A stretch of DNA of 64,000 nucleotides from Jaltomata sinuosa (Eukaryota > Streptophyta > Magnoliopsida > Solanales > Solanaceae), in NCBI GenBank assembly GCA_003996215.1, contig QJPP01001908.1:430275-494274 (forward strand), given 5' to 3'. Both the position numbers and the translations under genes were made by a program. Below, piece by piece: positions 1-12,240 of this stretch; the stretch's first letter is position 1; every line of letters begins with the position of its first letter. The notes under the pieces are model-generated. The model ran no database searches. It was given only the letters and a program-made list of their open reading frames with translations, and was not told the origin of the DNA.

Positions 1-346
1 TAATTTCTTTTAAAAACAAGAATTGGTTTTCGATTATTTTACTCCATTTGAAATATTTTATCTTTCTTTTAACAACAAATATCCCTAATAATTTTTTTAA
101 AATTAAATTTTAAGGACTATCTTCGGATAGGCTCTGAGAGATGCTTAATACCTTCCCCTCGAGTAACCAAAACCCTTACTCAGAATTTCACCAGTTTTCG
201 TAGACTAAACAGAGTTTTACATTAACAAATAATTTTCCTAATTTTTCCTAAAAAGATTAGGTGGCGACTCTAAACCCTTTTCAAAACCAGGTAGAAGAGC
301 TGGATGTTGCAAACATATTTTGGCCAGTTCAAAATAGGGCGCGACA
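1..346 (+). repeat. T1 5' LTR, last 346 bp
   Basis: This is near-identical to the last 344 bp of the 3' LTR, including the shared stretch GGCCAGTTCAAAATAG close to the end. It closes with GCGCGACA, giving the CA expected at an LTR terminus. The rest of this LTR lies left of the window. Confidence 0.85.
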
Positions 347-349
347 TAA

Positions 350-368
350 TGGAAACTCTGTTGGGGAC
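350..368 (+). other. T1 primer binding site
   Basis: The sequence tggaaactctgttggggac starts four bases after the LTR end. From memory it resembles the TGGCGACTC..TGGGGAC primer sites of plant Tat/Ogre elements, with two or three changes. The tRNA identity was not checked. Confidence 0.5.
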
Positions 369-894
369 TAAGACTTAGCTTTTGACCTTAGCAGGCTTAG
401 TTTAAGATTAATATTCGAGGATGTTTCTTTTCTATTAATTATTTGCTTGAGTTATACTTATTAGAAAGGATATTTGTTACTTATTTATTTGAAAACACTA
501 TTTGTTACTGCTTTCCTTGCACTTGTCATCACACTTTCTATCGAGTCTTTGATCGTACACATGCACACACTGTGGTTCACGCGAGGAGTGTTCCTCCAAA
601 ACTTCTTTGGATTCTTTAGTTTTAGAGTTGACGTGTCCCTTCTCGCAGTTATTCAGTCCCACTCTCAAATTTAGGAAAATACTCTTACTCTAGAAAAAAT
701 AGGTCATGTTGCATACGCCTTAGGCGGGACAATACAATGTATTGTTGCTGCAATTAGGAAGCCGCCTTTGTGTCAAAGGGTTCTATGCCCAAAGACAAAC
801 AATTGTGTGAAATTGATTTGAATAGTCTAAAGATTAAACACTAATGGATTCAAAATGACTGGATTACCTTCTTTCTTTTAATTTCGTCGATGGA
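369..894 (+). other. T1 leader, no gene seen
   Basis: This is AT-rich untranslated leader between the primer site and the leader repeats. The one ORF of about 66 codons (474-674) has no recognisable domain and looks like chance. Confidence 0.5.
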
Positions 895-1368
895 CGTGGA
901 GCATTTTTTTTTTCAAAACTATGTCTTCATACAATATTATTTTAAAATCATCATTGTGGAGTAATACCAAAACTCTACAAATATTCCACTTTTCTTTCTC
1001 AAATTCAGAGTATTATCAAAACTCTGCATCCTTCAACATCCCTTTCAAGTCAACAAACTGGAGCATTCTCAAAAGCTTCACTTTCGTTCGACATTCTTTT
1101 CAAATCTACGAACGTGGAGTTTATTAAAACTTCATCTATGTCTACATCACTTTTGATCCAAACGAGAAGGGGATATTACCAAACCTTCTCCTAACGTCTG
1201 ATTCCTTCCTTTTGGTGAACAGACGTAAAGTATTAGTCAAAATTTTGTCTTTGCTTGACACCTTTTTTCATGAAAACTAACATGGAAAATTATTAATCTC
1301 CACCAACGTCTAACTCTTTCTTTCTAATCAACGAATTTGGAGTATTGTCAATGCTCCATTTACAAGAG
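895..1368 (+). repeat. Degenerate tandem repeat in T1 leader, about 8 units of 50-60 bp
   Basis: Units start with variants of GTGGAGTATT, then CAAAACTCCA, then a C/T-rich tail ending near CAACGAA. Starts lie near 895, 956, 1008, 1060, 1115, 1166, 1224, 1283 and 1337. In several units the first and last parts of the head form a short inverted repeat (TGGAG..CTCCA), so the array could fold as a row of small hairpins. It is diverged and was recognised by eye. Confidence 0.5.
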
Positions 1369-1825
1369 GCTCTTTTAGTAATAATGGGGACTTGAGGTTC
1401 GTTTTCTTTTCAAAATACGTCATTTTGGTCCACCTTACCAATTCGTACTAATTGTACACCTTCTCAACATCTTTCGTTACCATCATCACGGTCTCTCTTG
1501 GACTTACTTGTTAAAGGTATTCTTTCTTCAAAAAAATCCAGCAATATTTTGAATCCAAAACGTGTCCAAATCTAGATCCATCTATATCAATTTGTATGAA
1601 CGTAGGCCCACCTCTAGAAAAAAGAGGCTCCAAGACATAGGATGCTTCTACGGGACATTATCTAAATACTTAACCCGACATGTTAGTCGCATGAATGTGC
1701 TTCTCTATCGATCTAAACTAACTCTTTAGTTTTTGTCTATTTTTTGCAATTATTTTCTTTTATCCCCCAACAGAGGTTGATTGTGTTGATCAATAGAACT
1801 GGCTAAGCAAACTATAACCTAAATA

Positions 1826-3560
1826 ATGATTAACACCAACGATGTTGACATGCCTAGAAGTGTTCCAACACTAAGAAACGTATCAGAAACTTTTAGAAGA
1901 AGAACCGACTCAAACAAGGACGAACATATTGCCTATTTGGAGAACCAACTCGAGATATTAAAAAGGCGAACTTCATCGAGGTAGGGACCCGACTCATCAA
2001 TCCAGCCATGACTACTCTACCTCTCCCTTCCCATTTTCCTTCACTAGGATCTTTGAGACCCGAACACTTTCCACCAACACGACCTTCTACTACCACGATA
2101 GACTTAACAAATCCATTATCCCTGTTCACACTCGCCAATCCGTGAATTCCTTTTCACTACACCCTGTATCCCAATATCGTCGCTCCTGCTCAACACCTTC
2201 AATAAATGAACGACACTATCCTTCAAGAGCAATACGCCCCCCCCCCCCCCCCCCGTGGGTATGAATGAGACACCCACTTTCACTGCACCTGCTAAAACCA
2301 TACTCTCGACGAATATGGGGACAATAGAGGAAATTATAGGCAATATACTTGCAAATGAGCTTCATGATTTAAGGCAAGAAATGAGCCATCTCCAGGAAAC
2401 TCGAGGCAACATGAGTTTGAACTATGAAGATTTGTGCATCCATCTAGACATTGATGTGCCAGTCGGGTTCAAAGAACCAATGTTTGATTTATTTGATGGA
2501 GCGGGCGACCCTAAGGTTTGATTTATTTGATGGAGCGGGCAACCCTCATGCTCATCTAAGAGCGTATTGTGACAAATTGCTAGGGATTGGCATAAACGAG
2601 AAGCTTGTAATGAAGTTGTTCATTAGAAGTCTATCTGGTGAGGCTCTCATTTGGTACACAAGACAAGACCATTGTTATTGGCATGAATGGCGCAACATGG
2701 ATGGAGACTTTATGTCTTGTTTCAAGTTTAACATAGAAATGACAGCTGATCGATTTTCCCTCATTAGTAGTATACAGAAGAAGCCTTATGAGTCATTCCA
2801 AGAATATGCTCGATGACGGAGGTATGAGGCTGAAAAGTCCTGCCACCAATGGACGAAAGTGAATTGATGAAGTATTTCATCCGCTGTCAAGAAGGGATCT
2901 ACTTCGAGAAGATGATGTCCATGATTGGACAAAAGTTTGCTGATTGCGTCAAAATGGGTGATTTTATAGAAGAGGCAATTAGGTTCGAAAAAATTAAGTT
3001 GACGGACAACTTGAGCAAAACTATTCAGTCAGAGTCCATTCCAGGAACCAAGAGAAAGAAAGAAGAGGTATCCGTTGTGACGCCGCCTTGCGCAATACCA
3101 GAATCCTTTCAATCACCTATGAATATTGATAACCAGCCAATTCAAATATTGACTAACAACCCACATCATACCTACAATATCCAACCAAACTGCCCTCAAC
3201 CACGAGCAACAACATACCAAAATCCACTGCAACGATATGTACCAATCCAAGTATTATTTCCCAAAATTGTGCACCTTTCGTACAAGACAAAATCCAAAAG
3301 GCAATTGCAATCGAAACCACACCCAATTGGTTGAACCATTAGCATAATTATTTGAGAGGTTGAGGGATGCCAATTTGTTACAACCGGATCCAGGGAATAT
3401 TCTCGACCCTTTTCCCAGGTGGTTCGATGAGAGTAGGCATTGTGCATTCCATCCTGGAACTCAACGATGCGACACTGAAGATTATAATAGGATAAGGCAC
3501 TAAATCGAGCATTTTATCAAAACTGGGGCAATCCATTGTGTCACAACACAACCAATCATG
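1826..3560 (+). pseudogene. gag: T1 gag (Tat/Ogre-like), broken
   Basis: This encoded the retroelement capsid/nucleocapsid polyprotein. A plausible start at 1826 gives MINTNDVDMPRSVPTLRN followed by a charged, coiled-coil-like stretch ending in LENQLEILKRR. After stops and a homopolymer comes the conserved core: FDLFDGAG, then LRAYCDKLLGIG, then KLFIRSLSGEALIWY (2560-2660), typical of the retrotransposon gag family. The next part, 2849-3334, has MKYFIRCQEGIYFEKMMSMI and a proline-rich linker. The end (about 3420-3500) reads CAFHPGTQRCDTEDYNRIRH, matching the zinc-binding-like CxxHxxxxGHDTEDC motif of this gag type with its last Cys replaced by Tyr. Damage: a 34-bp tandem duplication at 2483 that shifts frame, TGG to TGA at 2814, another frame change near 2840 and a stop after the Cys/His motif. 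It is not translatable as one protein. Confidence 0.85.
2237..2254 (+). repeat. C18 homopolymer inside T1 gag 5' region
   Basis: Eighteen consecutive C residues lie just before the GTGGGTATGAATGAG stretch that reopens the gag frame. Length slippage or sequencing error here could by itself change the reading frame. Confidence 0.9.
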
Positions 3561-6228
3561 AACAATGACCCGGTCATGAAAACCGAGGATTGGAAAGAAG
3601 AAGTTTGCTACATGAGAGACACCATTCCAACAAATATGAACAATAGACGAATCCCAAGACGATCAACTCAGAAGCAATCAAGGTTCCTAAGTAGGCCTTA
3701 CCTCTATTTGTCATCTTTTCATGTAATAGAACTACGTACTGACCTGATTTCTCATGGTGAGATATATAGGCAACCCTCATCAGGTTCGATCATATTTAGT
3801 AGACTAATATTCCTCTTTTTAAATTGGAACTACGTTCGACTTGATTTCCCTCAGTGAGATACGTAGGCAGCCTATATAAGGCTTGGTCCATTTATAATAA
3901 AAGTTTCCATTCACCTCTAACAAAATTAGAATATAAGATACCAAAATCTAGAAGACGCGACATGTTCTATCCTAGCTTTTGATTTCCCCTATCGAACTGG
4001 GACTGCGAGTGCGACACACACCTTTTTGTTTGTTTCAGAGCTGTTTGTTTGGGCGGTCTGCAATAATTCAAATTGCTCCTTCGGATCACTAAGTAAAATC
4101 TTGACTCTATCTCAGCTTTTCTGCAAGAAAGAATTTAGAAGGCTGAAATTGACCATTAGAAAACAATGGCCAATAAAAATAATTCTCCTTTGAAGTAGTA
4201 CTAGGGCCTTCGAGTTGGAATTTCTGGGTTGAGCCAACTTCCCAAATACATGTTTTACATTTACGTATCAGTCTATGTGACTGTCCCTAAGGAGGGGTTT
4301 CCATTGGCTTGCATTGATTTGAAAACATCTTGCGATGTATGCCAAGGAATCACCAAGGAAATCTCTCCGAGAGACTGGGGTAAATTTTTGGAGAACGTTC
4401 CAAAAATCAACCAAACAAAAGTCCAACTCAAGCCAAGGTTAGGACGTTCGACTGGGAGGTAATGCAGTCAAGTTTGACTTATACCAAACGAAAAAATGGT
4501 CGAGAATCTAGGTTAAGGATGAAGTATAAATGACGAACAACTTCTCCGCAATCAATGTTGGTCTAATTTTTGTACAAAAACATCAAAAGATATGTGGTAC
4601 AAGGAGACTTATGGGTCAACACAGAAGACACTCCTAGCCATTTAACATGATATTTTATGCCTAATTTCTATATCTTGACCTGAGATATTTCCTTTACCAC
4701 GTCAATCTTGTCCTACCAATATCTATAGGATCTCTCCAGAAGCGATGTGAGAACGTACTTTGATCTAAATTCTTTCCAAATCGTGTCAATAATCAATGCA
4801 CACCGACTACACTCACAAAACATCAACCAAACCTCCATGCGATACACTCTCATGAAAAAACAAAAGAAGTTCCAATAAGGAGTGACGACCTATATCCATA
4901 ATTCTAAGAGGATTTCCAAAGAAAAGATGCTCAAGAAGCATTCAAAGCTCAAATTACGATTATTACATCAATCGTAAAATTCCATCCAGATTCACTAGTG
5001 ATGCAACAACGTAAGGGATCTAAAAAGATTCCAGATACAAAGATGCTCACAAGATGGCGAGGTTGTCAAGGATGTGTTTGAGAAATATTCTGAGTTTATG
5101 CAAGGAAGACTTATGCATATACCCAGGCCTCTCATTTACACTGAAATGCGAGTACTAGGACCGCTTACGAAAACATTTACCCAAAACGTTCTTTGCTATC
5201 CCACTCAAAGTCATACTATGGGGGAATGGACTTTGAGGCATAACCAAAGCTGACAAGTTATAAGACCATCAATCAAAGAAAAGGACACTCCAATACTAGC
5301 CAACAACAAGGCAAAAACGATCGAATATTTCCCACAAAAGAGATATTGCTTCAACAAAGTGATCAAAGCGAGCTTTTAAGGGAGAACTTATCATAATCAT
5401 CAGTTTTACCATTCTCCACCCACCCACCCTTTTATCAATTTTCAATTGTACTCATTGTACGGAGCTACATTTTGTCCTGATTCCTGTTCTGGGATATGTA
5501 GGCAGCCTAAGTCATGCCCAGTCACGTCAAAAAATATTCTTTACACCCATCGGAATATCTCAAGCCACATCGTTTGCATTGCTATAACAAAAGTACGAGT
5601 GCTTGAGTAAGAGTTAAAGATCGAGATAAATTCAGGAGAGGAAGTCATCACTGGAAGACATACAAGTGCAAGAGCATCATTTGGAATAAAGAAATGTCAC
5701 TACTCCACCTTTCAAATTGCCAAATAGAACCATTACGGCTAGAGAATTGAAGGACAAGATAGTTGTTAGGCCGAGTTCTTGTCAAACACAACATCAACAC
5801 CTCTCTCCAAAACTAAGAATATTTCTTTGAGTGCAGGAACAATGACGCTATGATATAAGTTCAAAATATTCAGGGAGCCCAAAAATGTTGCCTCACTATC
5901 ACAAGCTGAGCAACTAGGTATCGTCAATCTATCCACAATTATCTCAAGACTCTAAAGAATCTTCTTGAATCTTGCAGGTTGTGCTAACGCTCAAAACGTC
6001 ATATAACAAGTATCTCATATCGAGGATGACAAAAAGACAATACTCCATCAACTACTTTGCTCCACATCGCAATCACAAGCCAGGAGGACATGTTTTGTCA
6101 ATTTACAAGTTGTTATTTTGTGACTCTAAAAGGAATTCCTTGATTTGATAGGTCATGCTAAAGGGATATCCTGCATCAAGCTTCAAGCATCAAGCACTAA
6201 CAAGTCATTTAAAATACTGTAAAATAAT
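3561..6228 (+). other. T1 non-coding internal region where pol would be
   Basis: About 2.7 kb lies between gag and the tandem arrays. No protease, RT, RNase H or integrase motif is readable in any plus frame, and short ORFs such as 3558-3857 and 4229-4462 lack domains. It contains three copies of the 48-bp module described separately. It may be heavily decayed 3' UTR-like DNA, or replacement sequence in a gag-only derivative. Confidence 0.5.
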
Positions 6229-6596
6229 GAACAAAGGGCAGTCCACATAGTACAATAGGTCAGGGCAGTCCGGCCAGTACAATAGGACAGGGCAAGTTCA
6301 CCTCGAATAATAGGACAGGCTAAGTCTGCCCCGAACAATAGGATAGGGCAAGTCAGCCCCAAATAATAGGACAGGGCAAGTCCGCCCCGAACAATAGGAC
6401 AGGGCAGTTCGCCCAGAACAACAGGATAGGGCAGTCCACCCAGAACAACAGGACAGGGCAAATCCGCCCCAAACAATAGGACATTACAAGTCCGCCCTGA
6501 ACAACAGGACATGGCAAGTCTACCCTAATCAATAGGACAAGGCAAGTCCTCCCTAATCAATAGGACAGGGCAAGTCTGCCCCGAACAATAAGGACA
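6229..6596 (+). repeat. Tandem array, about 13.5 units of 27-28 bp
   Basis: The unit is GAACAATAGGACAGGGCAAG followed by TCCGCCCC. Units differ by one to five bases and by 1-bp indels. A minus-strand ORF at 6183-6512 is only a translation of this array. The array sits in the 3' untranslated part of T1, a place known in Tat elements for variable tandem repeats that can seed satellites. Confidence 0.9.
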
Positions 6597-6618
6597 CGTA
6601 ACACAATTGCCTCGCAAA

Positions 6619-6860
6619 TTAGAGGCTTTTTACTTTTTTAGCAAATACTCCGCTAATCAAGAGGCTTTACTTTTCAAGTGTTGCCTCTCCAGTCGAGAGG
6701 CTTTACTTTTTGAGTGTTGCCCTGCCAGTTGAGAGGCTTTACTTTTTGATTGTTGTCCCGCCAGTCGAGAGGCTTTACCTTACAAGTGTTGCCCCGCCAG
6801 TTAAGAGGCTTTATTTTTGAGTGTTGCCCAGCCAGCCGGAGGTTTACTTCACAAGTCGCT
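6619..6860 (+). repeat. Second tandem array, about 6 units of 36 bp
   Basis: The unit is CGAGAGGCTTTACTTTTTGA followed by GTGTTGCCCTGCCAGT. The inner four units are 36 bp and well matched; the outer ones are degenerate. It begins about 20 bp after the first array but has a different sequence, so T1 carries two unrelated arrays side by side. Confidence 0.85.
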
Positions 6861-7879
6861 TAACCTACATTGCATCCACTCCACAAAATAAAGATATCAA
6901 CAATCTTTTGGATATCTAAACTCAACTCTTTACATTACAATTTTAATTTATAGTTTTAAACTACAACAGGTACTTTGTAAACCTTTTTACCTATTTTGCA
7001 GGATGATGCACTACAACGTGGAACTACCCTCTAAGAAGCGATTGAGGCCTTGCTTGATGAGGAATACCAAACTCACAAGCCAGAGTTCAAGACTAGCACT
7101 CTGACTCCAATTCCGATAATCAGTCATCCATACTTCTAAATCAAAGTGCACCTGCTCTCGCAAGTATCGATACTCTTTTTTATTCATCCCCTAGAATTCT
7201 CATTGGAGGATATTAAAAGGCCTACCCCCATCCAACAATACCACGTGATCTTATGGAGATGCGAGATGCACCCAGTAGATTCCTGTTTATAGGTGTGTTG
7301 TGCACCACATTTATAATTGGGAGACTACGAAAGTGTACCCATCCTGAAAAAGGTTATTTGTCATTCAGACAATAATCTATCGTTAAACTCTTTCCAAGAT
7401 CATCTAAGAGACCATTGTCAACCATAAATCATACACTGGGGAAAATTTTGAGGACCGCCTCAAAATTTACCATAATCCTTCATTCCAAAACTGCAAATGG
7501 CCTAATTCCCATATTCCTCAGGGATATGTAGGTAGCTCAACTTCGACCACCACCGCACCCATTCTATCCATGCCAAAATTATCTCTCTTCATCACAAGTA
7601 GTACCAGTGTCATCATAAAATTAACACTGGAGCAAAATTTTGAGGACCTCTCAAAATTTTTGAACTACACCGATCCGATTCTCGTGAAACTCGAGATATG
7701 TAGGCAATTCAGAGACCAGGTTTAAGTCGAATTCATAATCATAATCATGTTGACTCTAGCTTCACCATTCTGCTCCTTCTGGGTGCGTCCTTTCAAATAC
7801 CAATCTAATTTTTTCTGTCGAGACAAAATTGGCTTTACTTCAACATCTTCGCCCAAAGACTCTTTCATCATCTCTGTTC
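6861..7879 (+). other. T1 3' untranslated region with two repeated hairpins
   Basis: No gene is seen. Two copies of a motif, an ACTGGNG(C/A)AAAATTTTGAGGA head followed by CTCAAAAT, lie at about 7434-7467 and 7624-7656. In each, ATTTTGAG pairs with CTCAAAAT across a 4-6-base loop. Each is followed by one copy of the dispersed 48-bp module, so the whole block is a diverged duplication of about 190 bp. Confidence 0.6.
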
Positions 7880-7892
7880 GAAGAGGGGCAAG
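7880..7892 (+). other. T1 polypurine tract
   Basis: The sequence gaagaggggcaag lies immediately before the LTR start TGTTGACACCC at 7894. Such a tract primes plus-strand DNA synthesis. Confidence 0.75.
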
Positions 7893-8049
7893 TTGTTGAC
7901 ACCCAATTTTGGCTCTTCTTTCTCCCATAATTAATTTTTCTATGCTTCTTAGTCCCGAGGACTTTCTCAAAATGATTTCCTTATTTTTATATTATTTTTA
8001 ATAAATTTGGCACCAATGATCATTTTTAAAAATTATTTCCTTTACTTTT

Positions 8050-8050
<1 letters not shown>

Positions 8051-8082
<32 letters not shown>
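8051..8082 (+). repeat. (ATA)n microsatellite in T1 LTR
   Basis: About ten perfect ATA/TAA triplets. Confidence 0.95.
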
Positions 8083-8083
<1 letters not shown>

Positions 8084-8900
8084 TATCTTATAAAATTATC
8101 CAAAAATATTTTATAATTCATCTTTTCACTATTTTCAATAAAATATTAGTATAGTAACTTTTATTTCAAACTCTAATATTTTTGTCGTTTGTTATAATGT
8201 TTCCTAAATATAGTTCTATTAATTATGAATTGCAATTACTCGTACTAAAATTATTTTAAGTTATATACATAGAATTATATATGTACGTATTAAAAAATTA
8301 ATTAGGATGAAAGAAGTATTGTTAAATTAATTAAGTAAAAAAATGATTGGAGAAAATTGAATTTTACTATAAACTAATTCATTGACCACATTTGGGCTAA
8401 CTTTCTATTTATGTCAACCTAAATTGTGCAGCCCAATTACTCCTGACCCGGCCCAAAACCCCATAAAACTAATCAGCCTAACCTTCACCCTTTCCCCTTA
8501 GTTCAGTTCCTACTAAACCAGTGTTCCTAAACTCCCTCAACCAGAATGCCTTCATTAACCCAAGACCCGCTGGATCTTCACTAAATCCGGCGGGAAAATA
8601 GTGCTATCACCATCACCATCAACCCCACGCCCTTTCCGATTTTTTGAAGTGTCAGAGCCACAATGTCTCTATTTCTCTATTGTAAGCTTTGGGAAAGAGG
8701 AGAAAGATCGGAACTATCAGACACATGCTTAATCCTTTGGATTTCTGCCACCAACAATCTCTTGGACAAGTCCTAATCTTTCAAATCCACTCTAAAAGGT
8801 GAGATTTGTTCATCATTCTTCTCAAATGGTAACTTTTCCCTCCCCTAATTCTGGAATTCAAAAAGCTTCTCCAAGAAGATCATATGCTATTGATTTTAGC

Positions 8901-8908
8901 TATAAAAG
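8901..8908 (+). promoter_or_regulatory. Candidate TATA box in T1 LTR
   Basis: TATAAAAG lies in the context TTAGCTATAAAAGGATCC, about 1 kb into the LTR. It is a good match to a plant TATA box, but other A/T-rich sites exist, and the start site is unknown. Confidence 0.4.
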
Positions 8909-11729
8909 GATCCTTGTGTTCTTGTTTTTGAACGACCGGAGAACAAGGAGAAAGAATCAGAAATCAGGAATTGGAAATACATTACTATCCACAAGCAAGT
9001 TCTAATAGCTTTCTCAATTTCTATTCATCTCATTCTCCAATTAATTTTCCTTTCTTTTGCTTTTCTCGTGATATTTTGAATTCGGTGTCGAAGTCGCTAG
9101 CTTGAAACTCGATATCAGACGGCCTCAATCGCTGCCCTACACAAGGTAAATCTCATATCCCATCTTATTACATTATTCTTAGAGCCACATTGATTCTTTC
9201 TGGTCTGACATTAGCTGTTCTAGATGGCTGATTTCGAGTGCAAAAAGTGTGAAACAAAAATAGTTTCTGGTCATTTGGTTATGTGTATACCTAATTTTTT
9301 TTGAAGAGTGTTTCACGGGTTGCGATTTAGTTTGAATAACATCTATAAAGCTTGTAACTTAAAATATTGTTAGCTATCCATTATAAAATTATTGTAATGT
9401 CGATTGGGATGTTCACACATTGCCCTAGTTGTTTTAACTATTTTCTATGTATGTCCATGAGTTTGTAAGGTGTTAACAACTTTTATTTTAGCATGAAAAG
9501 ATCTTAAAGCTTTTAAGTACATTCAGCTATCTAATATAGAACTCTTGCGACCTTTTGCTTGAATACTTGCATATGGCATCAACTGTTTGATATGTCTCAG
9601 ATTAGTTTTGCACTCGAACTGAACTTCCAGTTTCTAACTTAGCATGGACAAGCTTTATAAGTTCAAAACTTTGAAGTAGGAATCAATAGTTTGCTTAAAG
9701 AATCTTATTATGTCAATTTCTAAAAGTTTCAAACATAACAACCAGTAGTCAACGAGAACTTAAATTTTGAATATGTTTAATCAAGATTCATAATAAGGGA
9801 TACCTATTTTCCTATTCAAAGGCTGACTATGCATTGGTTTTCTGTTTATCTTCTTTTAAAATTTCTACTTGGGTTCCATTGTAGTTATTAACTAAGTAAA
9901 TGGTGTATCCATATAAGTGTATGAACTGATAGTTGTTTTATCCTTTCTCTAGATATCCTACATATGGGTGTTACGTATATTATGTGTGTGCAGCTATATT
10001 TGTTAAATGATTTTCCTAAGGTAACAAGCAATGAAGAGGCCTTAGTGATTTTTAGTACTAAATGTGGTCTAACTAGGACAACAGATGATTCCGAACTAAA
10101 TTAGTTTTAACTCTTACAGTGATAATCTGTTAAAAATAGATATGGCTGAAATTTTTCTCTAAAGGTGTATTTATGGCGTCTTTAAAAATAGTTTTGGCTT
10201 TCGATCAAAGTTTTGTGGGTATTTTCATGTAGAAATTGCTTTTGTGCATTCCTCACTGTTATCGCTCAAAGAACGAAATGTGTTTTTCTATTACTTTGTA
10301 GAAACTACTCATTTTAGATACTCATTATTCACTCCTCTCTTTCTTTGCATGACTCTTAGGGAGTATCAAATCCTAAATCTTATTGAGGTTTCTCAACGGA
10401 CTTGTTGCTAGCATTTCGAGCAAATTTTTTGCCGCATATCGGGGCAAACCATTTCCCCATATGGGTGTAAATTTATTGTTACTTGGTTGTTATTGGAGCT
10501 GTTGCTCTGTTGTTATTTGGCCATATTTGTGGTCGTTGTTTTGCTGCTACTCCATCTCTATCCAGTAGCCACATGTTCTGCTACGTGGCTGGTTTTTATG
10601 GCTGCCTATCGAGGCCAATTGGTGCTACATTTTATCCCAAAGGCAACTTTTAGTTGCAGCAACTTGATGGTTTGTTTGCTGCACTTTTGGTGACTTGCTG
10701 CTATATTTTAAGGCCAAATGCTGCTGCATATTTGATGTTGATTTGTTGCCACTGCTTTGATATCAATTCGTTACATTATGTGGCTCTTGAGGGAAAAACT
10801 GCTGCTTTTTGAGCCAAACCATTACTGCATTTTGGCTAAGTAATTGTTATGTTAAGGTTGTCTAATCGACCACTGAATTATTGCTTTGTTCTGCCACTAC
10901 TTTAGTGAAAAAATGTCGCATTTTTGAAAGTACGAAAAGTCATTTTTTAAAAAAATATTATGCTACTGATCATTTAAGCAGATACTAGAGGCCGATGAAA
11001 TTTAATTTGAGGCCATGCCCCTTTAGAATAGTTGTCCCTCAGTTTGGGCCCTTCAGAAAGAGGCGATGACGAGAAATTTAATGTCCAAATAAGGTGAAAT
11101 TGATGGACGTATTGTGGTTGCATGCTAGGATGGCTGACTAGCAACTAGTATTTACAACCACGGCTCGACTCCTCTTTCCTGGGATTTCATTTCAAGATAT
11201 CCGAACCTTCCTAATCAAAACCTTCATGGGATTTGAGTTACATTGATATGGTTTTAATTTACAATGCCACACCATAAGGGTGGGGTGTGTTTGGACTAAC
11301 TATCTTCTTTATCTTTTCATGAATGATTAGCAGTCGAACTTGGCACAATGTTAAGGCCGAGCGAAGACATGATGCAAGCGTAGCATTTTGTATGAAGAGC
11401 TAAACAAACGAGTCTTTCCTAACCTTATTTCTTCTTTGTTAAAATTATGTGTTCATCTATTTGTATTCTTTTAAAGTATGTAACAATTACTAACATTTTC
11501 ATTATTTGATTTTATTTTTCTTCAAATTTGACGAGTTTCCTGCCAAGTTAAGACCAAGTTGCTAAAGATGATCCTTGAGCATAGCTTAAATCAAGTATTT
11601 GTTCACTGCAGTTAGATAAAATTAATTTTTTACTAAAGTTCCAACACCAAAGATTGGCCTTAGAATATTTGGCGCGAATAAATCCAGTTCAACAAGTCAT
11701 TCCTCTAATAAGGTATATTTTATCCTATT

Positions 11730-12240
11730 TTTACAAAACCATATATATTATGTTATTACTAACCTTTCACTATTTCTATTTATTAACACCACTTTGTATG
11801 CATACTACTCACATTATTTCTGCTCATATTTCATACATATATCATTTTCATATATTACTACGTACCTCAAACACTATTTTACATACTACTTTAAACACAC
11901 ATTATATATGTTACATATTTCATACATCACATATATATTTTTACACATGCTATTTTACACACATTTATATATCTATTTTTTTTACTACATATGCTATTTT
12001 TCACTACAATACATATATTTACAAGTTATTTTATATCTACACACACATCATATATACTTTATTGTACATTTTATTTTGTACACACTATTTTATAATCACT
12101 ACACATACATTATTTACATACATATATACTCTACTATATTTTTTATATATTCTATACTATTTTTTTTACATATTACATTTTTACTTTTAAAATTATATTT
12201 ACCTCATATATTGCTCCTGTACTTATATATAATTTCTTTC
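11730..12240 (+). repeat. Low-complexity A/T/C tract in T1 LTR
   Basis: About 500 bp of almost only A, T and C on the plus strand, built from repeated words such as CACATATATATTT, TACATATTTCA and CTATTTTAC. It leaves two overlapping plus-strand frames open without coding content. Confidence 0.75.

Larger units (their letters stand above)
3728..7710 (+). repeat. Five dispersed copies of a 48-bp module in T1
   Basis: Copies lie at 3728-3775, 3826-3872, 5461-5508, about 7493-7540 and 7661-7708. The consensus has a head GAACTACGTnTGACCTGATT, a short pyrimidine-rich spacer and a tail GGATATGTAGGCAGCC. The tail is the best kept part (GATACGTAGGCAGCC at 3858, GATATGTAGGCAGCC at 5493). The copies are not adjacent, so this is a dispersed internal repeat rather than a satellite. 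I have the impression of similar modules in other plant Tat/Ogre elements, from memory only. Confidence 0.6.

Noticed and set aside
6183..6512. 109-codon minus-strand ORF with a repetitive CPVVLGGLP-like protein
   Set aside because: It is a frame through the 28-bp tandem array. The repeat length not being a multiple of three and the lack of any domain argue against a gene.
7722..7970. 82-codon minus-strand ORF across the T1 LTR start
   Set aside because: It crosses the purine tract and LTR border and has no recognisable domain.
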